Positions 9,917-21,918 of a stretch of DNA of 64,000 nucleotides are shown here, piece by piece. The DNA is from Methyloceanibacter superfactus. GTDB taxonomy: Bacteria; Pseudomonadota; Alphaproteobacteria; Rhizobiales; Methyloligellaceae. The notes beneath the pieces are model-generated. The model was given only the letters and a program-made list of their open reading frames with translations. It did not search any database and was not told where the DNA came from. The stretch covers positions 35,163-99,162 of the forward strand of contig NZ_LPWF01000034.1 of the NCBI RefSeq assembly GCF_001723305.1. Reading direction: 5' to 3'. Numbering within the stretch: the stretch's first letter is position 1; the number at the start of each line of letters is the position of its first letter. Made by a program: the position numbers and the translations under genes.

Positions 9917-11602
9917 CTATAGCACCGTCAGGAGCACGGAACACAGGGGCTTCTTGCCCCAGGCTTGATTGACGGCGGCACGGACGCCGCGGCGGACCGC
10001 CTCGCTCACGACCGCCGGATCCTTGCGGCGCGGACGCGGAATGCTCTTCACCGTGCCGATGGCCGCGTCCCGGACGATGTTCTCGAACGGCGTGCCGAAT
10101 GTATCGGCGGCCGGGAGGCCGCTCAGCGCCACTTCCGGATCGGCCACAAGCTCGCCTTTGGTCGTCAGCACCAGCGACACCGAGACGATGCCGGCGAAAC
10201 TCAACTTGCGGCGCTCACGCACTTGGCCGTCGTCGGAGTGCGTGAGGATGGCACCGTCGCGATAGAGGCGCCCGGTGGGCACCTCGCCGACAATGGCGGC
10301 GGGCTGCGGGAGCAGGTGAACCACGGTGCCGTTGCGCGCCCGGATCACTTGCTTGACGCCGAGCGCCTCGGCCAGTTCGGCATGCGCCTCGAGATGCCGG
10401 CCCTCGCCATGCATGGGCACGGCAATCTCAGGCTTCAGCCAATCATATAACTGCTCGAGCTCACCTTTACGCGGATGGCCCGAGACGTGGACGAGCGCAT
10501 CCTGATCGGTCAGGATCTCGATCTTGTTGTCCGACAACGCGTTCTGCACGCGTCCCACGGCCTTCTCGTTGCCCGGGATGGTGCGCGAAGAGAAGATCAC
10601 CCAATCGCCGGCATCGAGCTTGACATGAGGATGCTCGCCCGAGGCGATACGCGAAAGGGCGGCGCGGGTCTCGCCTTGGCTGCCGGTGCACAGCGCCACA
10701 ACATTGCGCGGCGGCAGCTTGGCGAATGCCGTCTCCTCATGGAAGTAGAGATCCGGATCGAGATAGCCGGTGGCCTGCGCCGCCTCGATGACGCGATACA
10801 TGGCGCGGCCGACGACGACGAGTTCGCGGCACGCGGCCTGCGCGGCCTTTGCCACCGAGCCGAGCCGAGCCACGTTGGACGCGAAGGTTGTAACCGCCAC
10901 ACGTTGTGGCGCCTCGGCGATGAGCTTGTTCAGGGTCACGGCAACGTCGGCTTCCGACGGGGACACGCCCTCGCGGATGGCGTTGGTGGAATCGCAGATC
11001 AGCGCCGCCAGCCCTTCCCGGCCAATCTCGCGCAAGCGCCTCTCATCGGTCGGAGCGCTGGTCAGCGGATTGGCGTCTAGCTTCCAGTCTCCCGTATGCA
11101 GCACCGCGCCGAGCGGCGTCCGGATGGCGATGGCCGATGGCTCGGGGATCGAGTGGGACATGCTGATCAGTTCGACATCGAACGCGCCAATGGTCCGCCG
11201 GCTTCCCATGTCGACGACTTCGAGGGGAAAGTTCTCCGCGATGCCCATCTCGCCGAGCTTCGACTTGAGCATCTCGGCGGTGAAGGGGGTGGCGTAGACG
11301 GTCACGTCGCCGAGGAGCGGCCAAAGATCGGCCACGGCGCCGTAGTGATCCTCGTGCGCATGGGTGAGCAGGAGGCCGGCGACGTTGTGGCGCTCCTCCT
11401 CGAGAAATCGGATGTCGGGGAGGATGACGTCGATGCCGGGCTCGAACTCGCTGCCGAAGGTCACGCCCATGTCGACGATGAGCCACTGAAAGGCGCCCCG
11501 GCGGCCATAGCCGTAGAGATACAGATTCATGCCGATCTCGCCGACGCCGCCTAGCGGCACGAACACGAGTTCGTCTCCTTTACGATCGGATTTTCGGGAC
11601 AC
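9917..11602 (-). CDS. rnj: Ribonuclease J
   Basis: RNase J is a metallo-beta-lactamase/beta-CASP exo- and endoribonuclease acting in RNA maturation and decay. The metal-binding motif HAHEDHYGA, the later SMSHSIPE and the beta-CASP signature SGHPRKGELEQL are all present. I chose the GTG at 11602 (MSRKSDRKGDELVF, 561 residues). The family's conserved DELVF lies downstream of it, and everything further upstream is the birA gene in another frame. A strong AAAGGAG eight bases before a later GTG could instead give a protein lacking DELVF, which seems less likely. It lies 17 bases after birA. Confidence 0.93.
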   Translation of the reverse strand: MSRKSDRKGDELVFVPLGGVGEIGMNLYLYGYGRRGAFQWLIVDMGVTFGSEFEPGIDVILPDIRFLEEERHNVAGLLLTHAHEDHYGAVADLWPLLGDVTVYATPFTAEMLKSKLGEMGIAENFPLEVVDMGSRRTIGAFDVELISMSHSIPEPSAIAIRTPLGAVLHTGDWKLDANPLTSAPTDERRLREIGREGLAALICDSTNAIREGVSPSEADVAVTLNKLIAEAPQRVAVTTFASNVARLGSVAKAAQAACRELVVVGRAMYRVIEAAQATGYLDPDLYFHEETAFAKLPPRNVVALCTGSQGETRAALSRIASGEHPHVKLDAGDWVIFSSRTIPGNEKAVGRVQNALSDNKIEILTDQDALVHVSGHPRKGELEQLYDWLKPEIAVPMHGEGRHLEAHAELAEALGVKQVIRARNGTVVHLLPQPAAIVGEVPTGRLYRDGAILTHSDDGQVRERRKLSFAGIVSVSLVLTTKGELVADPEVALSGLPAADTFGTPFENIVRDAAIGTVKSIPRPRRKDPAVVSEAVRRGVRAAVNQAWGKKPLCSVLLTVL

Positions 11603-11619
11603 TGGGCTCGGTTGCCTTG

Positions 11620-12393
11620 TCAGTTGGCGAAGAAGACGTCGCCAGCGGTCACGCGGGCTTCGCCTTCGCTCGTCCGGAGCCGGAGTGCGCCGTCGGAGTC
11701 TAGCCCGGCATAGGTGCCTTCCGTCTCGACCCCGTTGAGTTTCACGCGCATGGGCCGTCCCACCGGCCCGGCCCGGTCGAGCCAGGCGCGGCGAATGGTA
11801 GGAAATGTCGCGCCCTCGCCCCAGCGCATGAGCCATTCGTGGGTTGTTGCGGCGAGCACTTGAAGCGCTTCGCCTGGCGTCACGGACAAGCCGTACTCAG
11901 CCAGGCTGACCGCGGGCTGCGGCAAGTTCTCGGGGTGATTGGCGAGGTTGATGCCGGTGCCGATCACGACCGACCGAGCTGTTGGGTTTGGCCCCGGGCA
12001 CGTTCTCGAGCAGCATGCCGGCGACCTTCTCCTCGGCGAGGAGAACGTCGTTCGGCCATTTGAGCAAAAGCTCCGAGCGGCCTCATAGGCGATGAGCTTG
12101 GCCACGGTTTCGTAGGCGACGATGCCGGCGACCAAGGCAAGCTGGCTTGCGGTCGGCAGTGGACAATTGAGCCTGATCAGGAGGCTCGCGAACAGATTGC
12201 CGAATTGAGAGGTCCATTCACGGCCGGCGCGGCCGCGTCCCTTGGATTGGCGCGACGACCAGATCCACAACGGCCCGGGTTCCCCCCGGTCCGCGCGGCG
12301 CCTCGCCTCGGCATTGGTGGAATCGACGGAGTCCAGCTTCGCCAGCCGGTAACCGGCCGGCATCTTAGGTGATGGAGATGCTATATAGCTCAT
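11620..12393 (-). CDS. birA: Biotin-[acetyl-CoA-carboxylase] ligase
   Basis: BirA attaches biotin to the carboxyl-carrier protein. It has no N-terminal DNA-binding domain, so it acts only as a ligase. Visible landmarks are STNAEA (residue 25 region), SRQSKGRGRAGREW, VIGTGINLANHPEN and a C-terminal SH3-like domain (GRPMRVKLNG, GDVFF). The segment between about 11975 and 12085 reads as nonsense. The invariant KWPNDVLLAEEKVAGMLLE is perfectly readable in the next frame, so two compensating indels are likely. The start overlaps the nuoN stop (TAATG), placing it at the end of the nuo operon, a standard Rhizobiales arrangement. Confidence 0.92.
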   Translation of the reverse strand: MSYIASPSPKMPAGYRLAKLDSVDSTNAEARRRADRGEPGPLWIWSSRQSKGRGRAGREWTSQFGNLFASLLIRLNCPLPTASQLALVAGIVAYETVAKLIAYEAARSFCSNGRTTFSSPRRRSPACCSRTCPGPNPTARSVVIGTGINLANHPENLPQPAVSLAEYGLSVTPGEALQVLAATTHEWLMRWGEGATFPTIRRAWLDRAGPVGRPMRVKLNGVETEGTYAGLDSDGALRLRTSEGEARVTAGDVFFAN

Positions 12394-13820
12394 TAAAACA
12401 ATGACTTGGCGGCTATTTCCGCGGCTGCTACCAACGGAGCCGGATAGACGAAATAGAGCAGAGTGAACACGCCGCTGACGCCGAGAATGGTGGCGAGAGT
12501 TGCCGGCATGGGCTCGAAGCGTTCCACGGGATCGTCGAAATACATGATCTTGACGATGCGCAGATAGTAGAAGGCCCCCACCACACTCAAGAGCACGCCG
12601 ATCACGGCGAGCACGTAGAGACCAGACTCGATGGCAGCTAGGAACACGTAGAACTTGGCGAAGAAACCCGCAAGGGGTGGGATTCCGGCCAGAGAGAACA
12701 ACAGGACCGCCATGGCGAGCGCCATCAGCGGCTTGGTGCGGGAAAGTCCGGAAAGCTGGTCGATCTGCTCCACCATCTTGCCGTCGCGCCGCATGGCGAG
12801 AATGCAGGCGAACATGCCAAGCGTCATCACCAGATAGATGGCCAGGTAGATGATAACCCCCTGCACGCCTTCGGCCGTGCCGGCGGCGAGGCCGACCAGC
12901 GCATAGCCCATATGTCCGATCGAGCTATAGGCCATCAGGCGTTTGATGTTGCGCTGGCCGATGGCGGCGAACGAGCCGAGCGCCATGGAGGCAATGGCGA
13001 GGAACACGACGATCTGCTGCCACTCCATGGTGATGGCGGGGAAGGCCGAAATGACGACCCGGACCAGAAGCGCCATGGCGGCGAGCTTGGGCGCCGCGGC
13101 GAAGAAGGCGGTGACAGGGGTGGCGCGCCTCATAGCGTCCGGCGTCCACATATGGAAAGGCACGGCGGAGATCTTGAAAGCCAAGCCCGCCAACACAAAC
13201 ACTAGCCCGAAGATCAGGCCGAGATTGGGGTCGGACGGCTGCACCGAGGCGGCGATCTGGTTGAACTCGGTCGAGCCGGTGAAGCCGTAGACCAGTGACG
13301 CGCCATAGAGGAGCATGCCGGAGGACAGCGCGCCGAGGACGAAATATTTTAGTCCGGCTTCCGAGGAGAGCGCGGAATCGCGCTTGAAGGCGGCGATCAC
13401 ATAGAGCGCCAGGCTCTGCAGCTCGAGACCAATATAGAGCGCGATGAGATCATAGGCCGAGATCATCATCAGCATGCCGGTGGCGGCGAACAGCACGAGA
13501 ATGGGAAATTCGAATTTCAGCCCGCCCGAGTCACGCCAATAGTCGATCGACATGATCAGCGCCACGCCGCGCCCCGTCAGGGTGAGGAGCTTTAGCATCC
13601 GCGCATAAGGATCGACGATAAAGCTGCCGTTGAACAGGAGCTCCGTCCCCTCGCCCGCGGCGACGAAGATGCCCGACATGACGAGAACGCCGACGGCGAG
13701 CCATAGCACGAGTTCGCCGCGCTCTTGGCGCGTGGCGACGCCGAGCATCAATAGCGCCATGGCCCCAATCGCGAGGACCAGCTCGGGGACTATCACGACG
13801 AGATTGAGCGACTGGACCAC
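12393..13820 (-). CDS. nuoN: NADH-quinone oxidoreductase subunit N
   Basis: NuoN is one of the three antiporter-like proton-translocating subunits in the membrane arm of complex I. It is 475 residues with about 14 hydrophobic helices. The family motif with a central lysine is seen in [18 protein letters not shown] (about residue 290). [12 protein letters not shown] and [17 protein letters not shown] are diagnostic of the Mrp/NuoN family. It is the last nuo gene, followed by birA with overlapping stop and start codons. Reading frame is intact. Confidence 0.97.
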   Translation of the reverse strand: MVQSLNLVVIVPELVLAIGAMALLMLGVATRQERGELVLWLAVGVLVMSGIFVAAGEGTELLFNGSFIVDPYARMLKLLTLTGRGVALIMSIDYWRDSGGLKFEFPILVLFAATGMLMMISAYDLIALYIGLELQSLALYVIAAFKRDSALSSEAGLKYFVLGALSSGMLLYGASLVYGFTGSTEFNQIAASVQPSDPNLGLIFGLVFVLAGLAFKISAVPFHMWTPDAMRRATPVTAFFAAAPKLAAMALLVRVVISAFPAITMEWQQIVVFLAIASMALGSFAAIGQRNIKRLMAYSSIGHMGYALVGLAAGTAEGVQGVIIYLAIYLVMTLGMFACILAMRRDGKMVEQIDQLSGLSRTKPLMALAMAVLLFSLAGIPPLAGFFAKFYVFLAAIESGLYVLAVIGVLLSVVGAFYYLRIVKIMYFDDPVERFEPMPATLATILGVSGVFTLLYFVYPAPLVAAAEIAAKSLF

Positions 13821-13832
13821 GCGCTAATCCCT

Positions 13833-15347
13833 CTAAGGCACGAGCGCAAACCGCGCCTGTTCGGCAGCGGCAAGGCTCGCTTTGAAATTGGACATCAACG
13901 CCTCGACGGACACGGCCGACACGTCGAGAACCGGATTGGGGTAGAAGCCGAAGAAGATGGTGATGACGATCAACGGCACCATTACGGCGACCTCGCGCCA
14001 GGACAGGTCCTTGATGTTGCGCAGCCCCGGCTTATCCAGCACGCCGAAGACGACGCGGCGGTAGAGCCATAACGCGTAGCCCGCCGACAGGATGATGCCG
14101 GTGGTCGCCAGCGCCGCGACCCAGGTGTTGACCTCGAACGCGCCCATGAGGCTCAGGAACTCGCCGATGAAACCGCTCGTGCCGGGCAAGCCGACATTGG
14201 CGAGCGTGAACAGCATGAAGCAGAAGGCATAAAGCGGCATGCGATTCACGAGGCCGCTGAATACCGCGATCTCGTGGGTGTGCATGCGGTCGTAAAGCAC
14301 GCCGACACACAGGAAGAGCGCGGCGGAGACGATGCCGTGGGAGAGCATCAGGAAGATGCCGCCCTGTAGGCCTTGCATGGTGATGGTGAAGATACCGATG
14401 GTCACGAAAGCCATATGGGCGATGGACGAATAGGCGATCAGCTTCTTCATATCCTCCTGTGCCAGGGCCACCAGCGAGGTGTAGATGATAGCGATGACCG
14501 AGAGCGCAAAGATGAGCGGCGCGAACTCGGCCGAGGCAAGCGGGAACATGGGGATGGAGAAGCGCAAGAAGCCGTAGCCGCCGAGCTTCAGGAGAATGCC
14601 GGCCAGGATCACCGAGCCGGCGGTCGGCGCTTCCACATGGGCGTCGGGCAGCCAGGTATGCACCGGCCACATGGGCAGCTTCACCGCGAAGGAAGCAAGG
14701 AAGGCAAACCACAGCCAGGTCTGCATCTCGGGCGGGAAGTCGTGGGTCAGCAAGGCCGGGATATTGGTGGTGCCGGCCTCCCAGTAGATCGCCATGATGG
14801 CGAGCAGCATCAGGACCGAGCCGGCAAGCGTGTAGAGGAAGAATTTGAAGCTGGCATAGACGCGCCGCTGTCCGCCCCAAATGCCGATGATGAGAAACAT
14901 CGGGATCAGCCCGCCCTCGAAGAACAGATAGAACATGACGAGGTCGAGCGAGCAGAACACCCCGAGCATCAAGGTCTCAAGCACGAGGAAGGCGATCATG
15001 AATTCCTTCACGCGCGTCTTGATCGCGCCGAAGGTCGACAGCACGGTGATGGGCATCAGCAGCGTGGTGAGCACCACGAAGGGCATTGAGATGCCGTCGA
15101 TGCCCATGTGGAAAGTGATGGGCCCGAGCCACGGCCGAAGCTCGACGAACTGAAATTGCGCGGTGGCCATGTCGAAATCGCGCCACAAGAGCAGCGAGAT
15201 GGCGAAGGTGATCAGCGTCGTCCACAGAGCGATGTACCGCGCGTTGCGGAACGTGCTTTCGTCGTTGCCGCGCAAGGCCAGGATCAGCAGCGCGCCAAGC
15301 AGCGGCAGGAACGTCACCGTGGAGAGGATCGGCCAGCTATAGCTCAT
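13833..15347 (-). CDS. nuoM: NADH-quinone oxidoreductase subunit M
   Basis: NuoM is a proton-pumping membrane subunit of complex I, 504 residues and about 14 helices. Conserved features are [15 protein letters not shown] (about residue 78), [14 protein letters not shown] with the conserved Glu of helix 5, [20 protein letters not shown] (about 240), [15 protein letters not shown] (lysine of the broken helix), and [12 protein letters not shown]. It lies between nuoL (four-base overlap) and nuoN (12-base gap). Frame is intact. Confidence 0.97.
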   Translation of the reverse strand: MSYSWPILSTVTFLPLLGALLILALRGNDESTFRNARYIALWTTLITFAISLLLWRDFDMATAQFQFVELRPWLGPITFHMGIDGISMPFVVLTTLLMPITVLSTFGAIKTRVKEFMIAFLVLETLMLGVFCSLDLVMFYLFFEGGLIPMFLIIGIWGGQRRVYASFKFFLYTLAGSVLMLLAIMAIYWEAGTTNIPALLTHDFPPEMQTWLWFAFLASFAVKLPMWPVHTWLPDAHVEAPTAGSVILAGILLKLGGYGFLRFSIPMFPLASAEFAPLIFALSVIAIIYTSLVALAQEDMKKLIAYSSIAHMAFVTIGIFTITMQGLQGGIFLMLSHGIVSAALFLCVGVLYDRMHTHEIAVFSGLVNRMPLYAFCFMLFTLANVGLPGTSGFIGEFLSLMGAFEVNTWVAALATTGIILSAGYALWLYRRVVFGVLDKPGLRNIKDLSWREVAVMVPLIVITIFFGFYPNPVLDVSAVSVEALMSNFKASLAAAEQARFALVP

Positions 15348-17269
15348 GGCGCGATCCCCCCACCCGAGAAGATGAAATAGGTGAGGAACAGCGCCACGCC
15401 GATCAGCATGATGAAGGCGTAGTGATAGATATAGCCGGTCTGCAACCGGACCACGCGGTTGGTGATGTCGACCACTCGCGCCGATACGCCATCGGGCCCG
15501 AGGCCGTCGATGATCTTGCCGTCACCGAACTTCCACAAGAAGTAGCCGAGCCGCTTGGCCGGCCGCACGAAAAGGAAGTCGTAGAGTGCATCGAAATACC
15601 AGGCATGGAGGAAGAACCGGTTGACGGCGGGGAAGCGCTTGAGCAGCCCGAACGGATAGAGCGGCTGCCACATGTAGAAATACCAAGCGATGAGGAAGCC
15701 GGCCGTCATGGCGATTGTCGGCGATAGGGTCAGCCATAACGGCAACTCGTGATGGGCAACTTCGTGGGTGACGAGAGAGTCGCGCCAGAAGCCGATCTGG
15801 TCGGTGCCGATGAAGAGATGCTGGAAGCCGATGCCGGTGAACAGCGCGCCGAGCGCGAGGATGACCAGCGGTACGCCCATGGTCCAGGGCGGCTCATGGG
15901 CATGGTCGAGGACTTTTCTACCGCCCTTGAAGTTCCCCTCGAAGGTCATGAACATCATGCGCCAGGTGTAGAGGGCGGTGAGGAATGCGGCGATCAGCGT
16001 CGTCAGATAGGCGTAAAGACCGACCGCGGTGTGGTCGCCGTAGGTCGTCTCGATGATGAAGTCCTTGGAGAAGAAGCCCGAGGTGAGGGGAAAGCCGGTC
16101 AAGGCGAGCGAGCCGATCAACATCATGACCCAGGTGAAGGGGATGACTTTGCGCAAGCCGCCCATGCGGCGCATGTCCTGATTGTCGGCGAGCGTATGGA
16201 TGACGGCGCCGGCGCATAGAAACAGCAGCGCCTTGAAGCAGGCATGGGTGAAGAGGTGGAACATGCCCGCGCCGAACGCGCCGACGCCTTCGGCTGCGAA
16301 CATGTAGCCGAGCTGCGAGCAGGTCGAATAGGCGATGACGCGCTTGATGTCGGTCTGCACGACCGCCGCTGTCGCGGCGAAGAAGGCGCTGGTGCCGCCG
16401 ATGATGGCGACGAAGGCGAGCGCGTAAGGGGCGAGCTCGAAGAGCGGGGACAGCCGCGCTACCATGTACACGCCGGCCGTCACCATGGTGGCGGCATGGA
16501 TCAAGGCTGACACCGGGGTCGGGCCTTCCATGGCGTCAGGAAGCCAGGTGTGCAGCAGGAACTGCGCCGACTTGCCCATGGCGCCCATGAACAGCAGGAA
16601 GCAGACCAGCTCCAGGATGGGGACCTGGTAGCCGAGGAAGGCCATGGTCTTGCCCACCTGGTCGGGAGCCGCGGCGAAGATCGTGTCGTATTGTACGGCG
16701 CCGAACACGACGAAGATGGCGAAGATGCCGAGGGCGAAGCCGAAATCACCCACCCGGTTGACGATGAAGGCCTTGATGGCGGCGGCGTTGGCGGCGGGCT
16801 TCTGATACCAGAAGCCGATCAAAAGATACGAGGCGAGCCCCACGCCTTCCCATCCGAAGAAGAGCTGCACGAGATCGTCGGCCGTCACCAACGCCAGCAT
16901 GGCGAAGGTGAACAGCGACAGATAAGCGAAGAAGCGCTCCTTGTGCGGATCCTCGTCCATGTAGCCGACGGAGTAGAGATGCACGACGCTCGAAACCGTC
17001 GTCACGACCACCAGCATGACGGCGGTCAGGGTGTCGATGCGCAAAGACCAAAACGTCTTCAGCTCGCCCGAGTGGATCCAGCTCAATAGCTCGATACGAA
17101 CGTCCTGCCCGTCGATGGCGACCTGATAGAAGGCGAGCCAGGACAGGAAGGCGGCGACGAACAGCAGCGTCGTCGTCACCACCTCGCAGGCGCGCGCGCC
17201 CACAAGGCGGCCGAAGAAGCCGGCGAAGATGGCGCCCAGCAGGGGCAGGAAGACGATCGCCTGATACAT
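15344..17269 (-). CDS. nuoL: NADH-quinone oxidoreductase subunit L
   Basis: NuoL is the distal proton-pumping subunit of complex I, with a long lateral helix at its C-terminus. It is 641 residues. The motifs [19 protein letters not shown] (about residue 140), [20 protein letters not shown] (about 245), [17 protein letters not shown] (about 305) and [14 protein letters not shown] are clear. The start is an ATG 13 bases downstream of nuoK, and the stop overlaps nuoM by four bases. Frame is intact. Confidence 0.97.
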   Translation of the reverse strand: MYQAIVFLPLLGAIFAGFFGRLVGARACEVVTTTLLFVAAFLSWLAFYQVAIDGQDVRIELLSWIHSGELKTFWSLRIDTLTAVMLVVVTTVSSVVHLYSVGYMDEDPHKERFFAYLSLFTFAMLALVTADDLVQLFFGWEGVGLASYLLIGFWYQKPAANAAAIKAFIVNRVGDFGFALGIFAIFVVFGAVQYDTIFAAAPDQVGKTMAFLGYQVPILELVCFLLFMGAMGKSAQFLLHTWLPDAMEGPTPVSALIHAATMVTAGVYMVARLSPLFELAPYALAFVAIIGGTSAFFAATAAVVQTDIKRVIAYSTCSQLGYMFAAEGVGAFGAGMFHLFTHACFKALLFLCAGAVIHTLADNQDMRRMGGLRKVIPFTWVMMLIGSLALTGFPLTSGFFSKDFIIETTYGDHTAVGLYAYLTTLIAAFLTALYTWRMMFMTFEGNFKGGRKVLDHAHEPPWTMGVPLVILALGALFTGIGFQHLFIGTDQIGFWRDSLVTHEVAHHELPLWLTLSPTIAMTAGFLIAWYFYMWQPLYPFGLLKRFPAVNRFFLHAWYFDALYDFLFVRPAKRLGYFLWKFGDGKIIDGLGPDGVSARVVDITNRVVRLQTGYIYHYAFIMLIGVALFLTYFIFSGGGIAP

Positions 17270-17282
17270 CGGAGGTCTGCCG

Positions 17283-17591
17283 TCAGCCTTTCAGAAGATC
17301 GATTTCGGCGACGTCGATCGTGCCGCGATTGCGGAAGTAGACGACGATGATGGCCAAGCCGATCGCCGCTTCAGCCGCCGCCACGGTGAGCACGATCAGG
17401 GTGAAGACCTGGCCGACGAGATCGCCATGAAACGAGGAGAAGGCGACGAAGTTGATATTGACCGCAAGCAACATCAGTTCGATCGACATCAGAATGACGA
17501 TGACGTTCTTGCGGTTGAGAAAGATGCCGAAGATGCCGATGGTGAACAGGATCGCGGCAACGGTGAGATAGTGGGATAGGCCGATCGTCAT
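17283..17591 (-). CDS. nuoK: NADH-quinone oxidoreductase subunit K
   Basis: NuoK is a small three-helix membrane subunit (102 residues) at the junction of the proton-transfer path. The two membrane glutamates of the family are visible in [18 protein letters not shown] (Glu near residue 38) and [13 protein letters not shown] (Glu near residue 74). The ATG at 17591 overlaps the nuoJ stop (ATGA) and gives the standard length. The frame is open further upstream through nuoJ, but that is coincidental. Confidence 0.96.
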   Translation of the reverse strand: MTIGLSHYLTVAAILFTIGIFGIFLNRKNVIVILMSIELMLLAVNINFVAFSSFHGDLVGQVFTLIVLTVAAAEAAIGLAIIVVYFRNRGTIDVAEIDLLKG

Positions 17592-18199
17592 TTGAGGCCC
17601 CTCCCCGTCTCGACCTCGACAACCTCGACCGACATCTCGCGCGTGCGGCCGACCTGCGCGGCGATGGACTGCCGGCGCACGTCGCTCTTGTGATGCAGGG
17701 TGAGCACGATGGCGCCGATCATCGCGACGAGCAGAATGAGACCGGCGCCCTCGAACAGATAGACGTAACGGGTATAGAGGATTTCGCCGAGCGCCTGGGT
17801 GTTGCTCACTTCGGCCGCGGGCGGTGTGGGGACGTCGCTGACGAGCTCGGGCGCCGTTAGCCACGCGCCGACGACAAAGATGAGCTCCACCAGGAGCAGA
17901 AGGCCGACCACCGCGCCGACCGGCAGATATTTGAGGAAGCCCGCGCGGAGCTCGGCGAAGTCGACGTCGAGCATCATCACCACGAACAAGAAGAGCACGA
18001 GCACCGCTCCCACATAGACGACAACCAAGATCATGGCCAGGAATTCGGCCCCGAGCAGGACGAACAAGCCTGCCGCATTGAAGAAGGCAAGGATCAGGTA
18101 GAGCACCGCATGCACGGGATTCTTGGCCGCGATGACCATGAAGCCCGCGCCCACGCACATGATGGCGAAGAGATAGAAGAACAGCGCGGACAGCATCAT
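17588..18199 (-). CDS. nuoJ: NADH-quinone oxidoreductase subunit J
   Basis: NuoJ is a five-helix membrane subunit of complex I, here 203 residues. The family motifs [20 protein letters not shown] (about residues 28-47) and [19 protein letters not shown] (about 60-80, the pi-bulge helix) are intact. A 97-base gap without a gene separates it from nuoI upstream. Two adjacent ATGs (18199 and 18196) could each start it, and AAGG lies just upstream. The C-terminal 20 residues form a charged tail. Confidence 0.96.
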   Translation of the reverse strand: MMLSALFFYLFAIMCVGAGFMVIAAKNPVHAVLYLILAFFNAAGLFVLLGAEFLAMILVVVYVGAVLVLFLFVVMMLDVDFAELRAGFLKYLPVGAVVGLLLLVELIFVVGAWLTAPELVSDVPTPPAAEVSNTQALGEILYTRYVYLFEGAGLILLVAMIGAIVLTLHHKSDVRRQSIAAQVGRTREMSVEVVEVETGRGLK

Positions 18200-18296
18200 G
18201 CAGCCTTCTTCGTGCTGACTAGATCTCGATAACGGAGGCCCGGCTCACCGGCCAGGCACGCGTGAATACAGTCGCCCCAAAACACCCAGTAGCCCC

Positions 18297-18788
18297 TCAC
18301 CGATATGGCGCGTCGAGCGCAATATTCTTCGCCAACTCGCGCTCCCAGCGGTCGCCGTTCGCCAGCAGCCGCTCCTTGTCGTAATAAAGCTCTTCGCGCG
18401 TTTCGGTGGCGAACTCGAAATTCGGCCCTTCCACAATCGCGTCGACGGGGCAGGCCTCCTGGCAGAAGCCGCAGTAGATACATTTCACCATGTCGATGTC
18501 GTAGCGGGTGGTGCGGCGGGTCCCGTCGTTGCGCCGGGGGCCGGCCTCGATGGTGATGGCTTGCGCCGGACAGACGGCCTCGCAGAGCTTGCAGGCGATG
18601 CAACGCTCCTCGCCATTCGGATAGCGCCTGAGCGCATGCTCGCCACGGAAACGGGGTGACAGCGGTCCCTTCTCGAACGGGTAGTTCAGGGTCGCCTTCG
18701 GCGCCACGAAATATTTCATGGCAAGCCAGAAGGCCGACAGAAACTCCATCAGCAAAAGCGACTTCGCGGCTTGGGCAACGCGTGTCAC
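18297..18788 (-). CDS. nuoI: NADH-quinone oxidoreductase subunit I
   Basis: NuoI is the ferredoxin-like subunit carrying the last two 4Fe-4S clusters before N2. Both binding motifs are intact: [15 protein letters not shown] (about residue 62) and [15 protein letters not shown] (about 102). An N-terminal amphipathic segment anchors it to the membrane arm. It is 163 residues, the usual alphaproteobacterial length, and lies 12 bases downstream of nuoH. Frame is intact. Confidence 0.97.
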   Translation of the reverse strand: MTRVAQAAKSLLLMEFLSAFWLAMKYFVAPKATLNYPFEKGPLSPRFRGEHALRRYPNGEERCIACKLCEAVCPAQAITIEAGPRRNDGTRRTTRYDIDMVKCIYCGFCQEACPVDAIVEGPNFEFATETREELYYDKERLLANGDRWERELAKNIALDAPYR

Positions 18789-18800
18789 GCGTTCACTCCT

Positions 18801-19823
18801 CTAGAAACCGTATTGCCAAAGCCGCAGCACCGCGGCCACGACCACGACGGCGGCAAGGGACAAGGGCAGAAACACCTTCCAGCCGAGCCGCATCAGCTGA
18901 TCGTAGCGATAACGCGGCACCATGGCCTTGACCATGGAGACAAGGAAGAACAGGAAGCCAACTTTCAGGACGAACCATAGCACGCCTGGTATCCAGGTGA
19001 AGGGCGCCACCGGGACAGGCGGCAGCCAGCCGCCCAGGAAGAGCACGGTTCCCAGGCTGCAAAGCAGGAGGATGGCGACATACTCCCCCAACATGAAGAG
19101 CATATAGGGGGTCGAGGAATACTCGACCATGAAGCCCGCCACGAGCTCCGACTCCGCCTCCAGGAGGTCGAAGGGCGGCCGGTTGGTCTCGGCCAGCATC
19201 GAGATGAAGAAGATGACGAACATCGGCAGGAGCGGCAGCCAGTACCAGCCGAACAGGCCGAGGCCCCGGTCCTGGGACATGACGATGTCCGTGAGGTTGA
19301 GCGAGCCGGCGCACAGCAGCACGGTGATGATGACGAAGCCGATGGAGACCTCGTAGGAGACCATCTGCGCGGCTGAGCGGAGGCAAGCGAGAAAGGCGTA
19401 TTTCGAGTTGGAGGCCCAACCCGCCATGATCACGCCGTAGACCTGGAGGCTCGAGATGGCGAAGATGTAGAGCACGCCCACATGGATGTCGGCGACGGCC
19501 CAGCCTTTGTCGACCGGCATGACGGCCCAGGCGGAGATGGCCAGCCCCGCGGTGACCACAGGCGCCATCAGGAAAAGGCCCTTGTTGGATCCGGCCGGAA
19601 TGATGACCTCTTTGAACACGAACTTCAGCAGATCGGCGAAGGACTGCCAGAGACCGAACGGTCCCACGACGTTGGGTCCGCGCCGCATCTGGACCGCGGC
19701 CCAGACCTTCCGGTCGGCATAGAGGGTGAATGCGATGACGACCAAAAGGATGACGATCAACGCCACGCTATGCGCCACGATGAGGAAGGTCGGCAGCCCG
19801 TAATTGGTCCAGAACTCAGCCAT
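18801..19823 (-). CDS. nuoH: NADH-quinone oxidoreductase subunit H
   Basis: NuoH forms much of the quinone-binding chamber at the membrane interface of complex I. It is 340 residues with eight helices. Conserved elements are [23 protein letters not shown] (about residues 30-55, with RRGPNVVGP), [20 protein letters not shown] (about 130-150), the acidic loop [20 protein letters not shown], and a C-terminal arginine-rich ending. Its start overlaps the nuoG stop by eight bases. Confidence 0.97.
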   Translation of the reverse strand: MAEFWTNYGLPTFLIVAHSVALIVILLVVIAFTLYADRKVWAAVQMRRGPNVVGPFGLWQSFADLLKFVFKEVIIPAGSNKGLFLMAPVVTAGLAISAWAVMPVDKGWAVADIHVGVLYIFAISSLQVYGVIMAGWASNSKYAFLACLRSAAQMVSYEVSIGFVIITVLLCAGSLNLTDIVMSQDRGLGLFGWYWLPLLPMFVIFFISMLAETNRPPFDLLEAESELVAGFMVEYSSTPYMLFMLGEYVAILLLCSLGTVLFLGGWLPPVPVAPFTWIPGVLWFVLKVGFLFFLVSMVKAMVPRYRYDQLMRLGWKVFLPLSLAAVVVVAAVLRLWQYGF

Positions 19824-21918
19824 CCGTGCCGGTCGCTTTCTCGCTGCCGCCGGCGTGCATCGCGCTCAAGGCAGCCATGATGGACGAGGCACGCGCCACC
19901 GGATTCGACAGGTAGTAGTCGTCCACGGTGAGGCCGAAGCGCTCCTTGCCGGGCTTGGCGGTCTGCGCGGCCAGTTTTTCGATTGCGCCGCTGTCGGCGG
20001 GCTCGACGAGATCGAGCAGCGCCAGGTTGGGGCACGCCGCGTACATCTGGGCCCGGAGGGCCTGGAGGCTATCGAAGGGTAATGGCTGGCCAAGAACGGC
20101 CGATAGCGCTCGCAGGATCTTCCAGTCCTCACGCGCTTCGCCGGGCGGGAAGATGGCACGGCTGGTCATCTGTGCGCGACCTTCCGTGTTCACATAGGTC
20201 CCGTCCTTCTCCGTATAGGCGGCACCGGGAAGGATCACGTCGGCGCGGTGCGCACCAGCGTCGCCATGGCTGCCTGATAGATGACGAAGCATCGCCCCAG
20301 CCGCTCCATGTCGATCTCGGCGCGAGGAGATAGAGACCTCAATGTGCCCTTTGCCGGCGGCATCGAGGATCGCTTCCACGTCGCGACCGCTCTTGCCCGG
20401 GACCAAGCCGAGATCGAGCCCCGCAACACGGCCGGCCGCGCTGTGCAGCACGTTGAAGCCGTTCCAGTCCTGCTTGACCGCGCCGATCTTCATGGCGGCC
20501 TTGGCGGCAAGCGCAAGCACGGCGGCACCGTCGGGCCGTGCCAGAGCCGCCTGGCCGACGATGACCATGGGACGCTCCACGCCCTCGAGCCGCTTGAGGA
20601 ACGGATGTGAACCGTCGGCGATTTTGGCCAGCGTTTCGGGGCCGGCGCCGAGATAATCGTAGCCATAGGTGAGATCGGCTTCAGTGCCGATCAGGCCGAT
20701 CGGCAGACGCTCCTCGGCCTGCCGCCAACGCCGGCGAATGCGTGCGTTGAGGACCGGCGCTTCGACCCTTGGATCGGTCCCGACGAGGAGAACCGCGTCG
20801 GCGCCGTCGATACCGGCAACAGTTGTGTTGAAGAGATAAGTCGCACGCCCAAGGGCGGGGTCGAGCTTGGCGCCGTCCTGGCGGCAGTCGATATTCGGCG
20901 AACCGAGCTGCTCGGCGAGCAGCTTCAGGGCGAACATCTCCTCCGCGGCGGCGAGATCCCCGGCGATGGCGGCCGACCTTCGTGCCGTCAAGGCTTTCAG
21001 CCTCTCGGCGATAACGCCGAACGCTTCGTCCCACGTAGCGGGTTCGAGCTTACCGTCGCGACGTATATAGGGCCGGTCGAGGCGTTGCGTGCGCAGTCCG
21101 TCCCAGACATGGCGCGCCTTATCGGAAATCCACTCCTCGTTCACGGCTTCATAGATGCGCGGCAGGATCCGCAGCACCTCGCGCCCACGGGCATCGACGC
21201 GGATCGATGAACCGAGCGCGTCCATAACGTCGATGGACGGCGTCTTGGTCAGCTCCCAGGGGCGCGCCACGAAGGCATAAGGCTTGGACGTCAGCGCACC
21301 TACGGGACAGAGATCCACGACGTTGCCCGAAAGGTTCGAGCGCATGCCGTGCTCGAGATAGGTGGTGATCTCCATGTCCTCGCCGCGGCCGATAGCGCCG
21401 AGCTCGTCCACACCGGCGACCTCGGTCATGAAGCGCACACAGCGCGTGCAGTGGATGCAGCGCGTCATATAGGTCTTGATCAACGGCCCGAGATATTTGT
21501 CCTCGACCGCGCGCTTGTTGTCCTGGAAGCGGCCGGCGTCGAAACCGTAGGCCATGGTCTGATCTTGCAGATCGCATTCGCCGCCTTGGTCGCAGATGGG
21601 ACAGTCCAGCGGATGATTGATCAGCAGGAACTCGAGCGTGCCCTCCTGCGCCTTTCGCACTGTCTCGGAGTTGGTCAAGACGGTCGGCGGCGCACCGTCC
21701 CTACCCGGCCGCAGGTCATTTACGGACATGGCGCAGGACGCGACCGGCTTCGGGCATGCGACGACCTCGACCAGGCACATGCGGCAGTTGCCGGCAATAG
21801 ACAGGCGCTCGTGGTAGCAGAAGCGCGGAATCTCGACGCCGGCAAACTCGCATGCCTGGATCAGCGTAATACCGTCCGGTACGTCATGCTCCTGATCGTT
21901 GATGATCAACTTAGGCAT
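19816..21918 (-). CDS. nuoG: NADH-quinone oxidoreductase subunit G
   Basis: NuoG is the large iron-sulfur subunit of the peripheral arm. It is about 700 residues. The N-terminal 2Fe-2S domain has [15 protein letters not shown], followed by the His-Cys3 cluster region ([19 protein letters not shown]) and 4Fe-4S motif [10 protein letters not shown], then a molybdopterin-oxidoreductase-like domain without cofactor signature. Between about 20270 and 20340 the frame reads as nonsense. The expected [15 protein letters not shown] is in the neighbouring frame, and the original frame resumes at [14 protein letters not shown] compensating indel pair is likely. It overlaps the preceding 159-residue gene by eight bases. 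Confidence 0.96.
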   Translation of the reverse strand: MPKLIINDQEHDVPDGITLIQACEFAGVEIPRFCYHERLSIAGNCRMCLVEVVACPKPVASCAMSVNDLRPGRDGAPPTVLTNSETVRKAQEGTLEFLLINHPLDCPICDQGGECDLQDQTMAYGFDAGRFQDNKRAVEDKYLGPLIKTYMTRCIHCTRCVRFMTEVAGVDELGAIGRGEDMEITTYLEHGMRSNLSGNVVDLCPVGALTSKPYAFVARPWELTKTPSIDVMDALGSSIRVDARGREVLRILPRIYEAVNEEWISDKARHVWDGLRTQRLDRPYIRRDGKLEPATWDEAFGVIAERLKALTARRSAAIAGDLAAAEEMFALKLLAEQLGSPNIDCRQDGAKLDPALGRATYLFNTTVAGIDGADAVLLVGTDPRVEAPVLNARIRRRWRQAEERLPIGLIGTEADLTYGYDYLGAGPETLAKIADGSHPFLKRLEGVERPMVIVGQAALARPDGAAVLALAAKAAMKIGAVKQDWNGFNVLHSAAGRVAGLDLGLVPGKSGRDVEAILDAAGKGHIEVSISSRRDRHGAAGAMLRHLSGSHGDAGAHRADVILPGAAYTEKDGTYVNTEGRAQMTSRAIFPPGEAREDWKILRALSAVLGQPLPFDSLQALRAQMYAACPNLALLDLVEPADSGAIEKLAAQTAKPGKERFGLTVDDYYLSNPVARASSIMAALSAMHAGGSEKATGTDG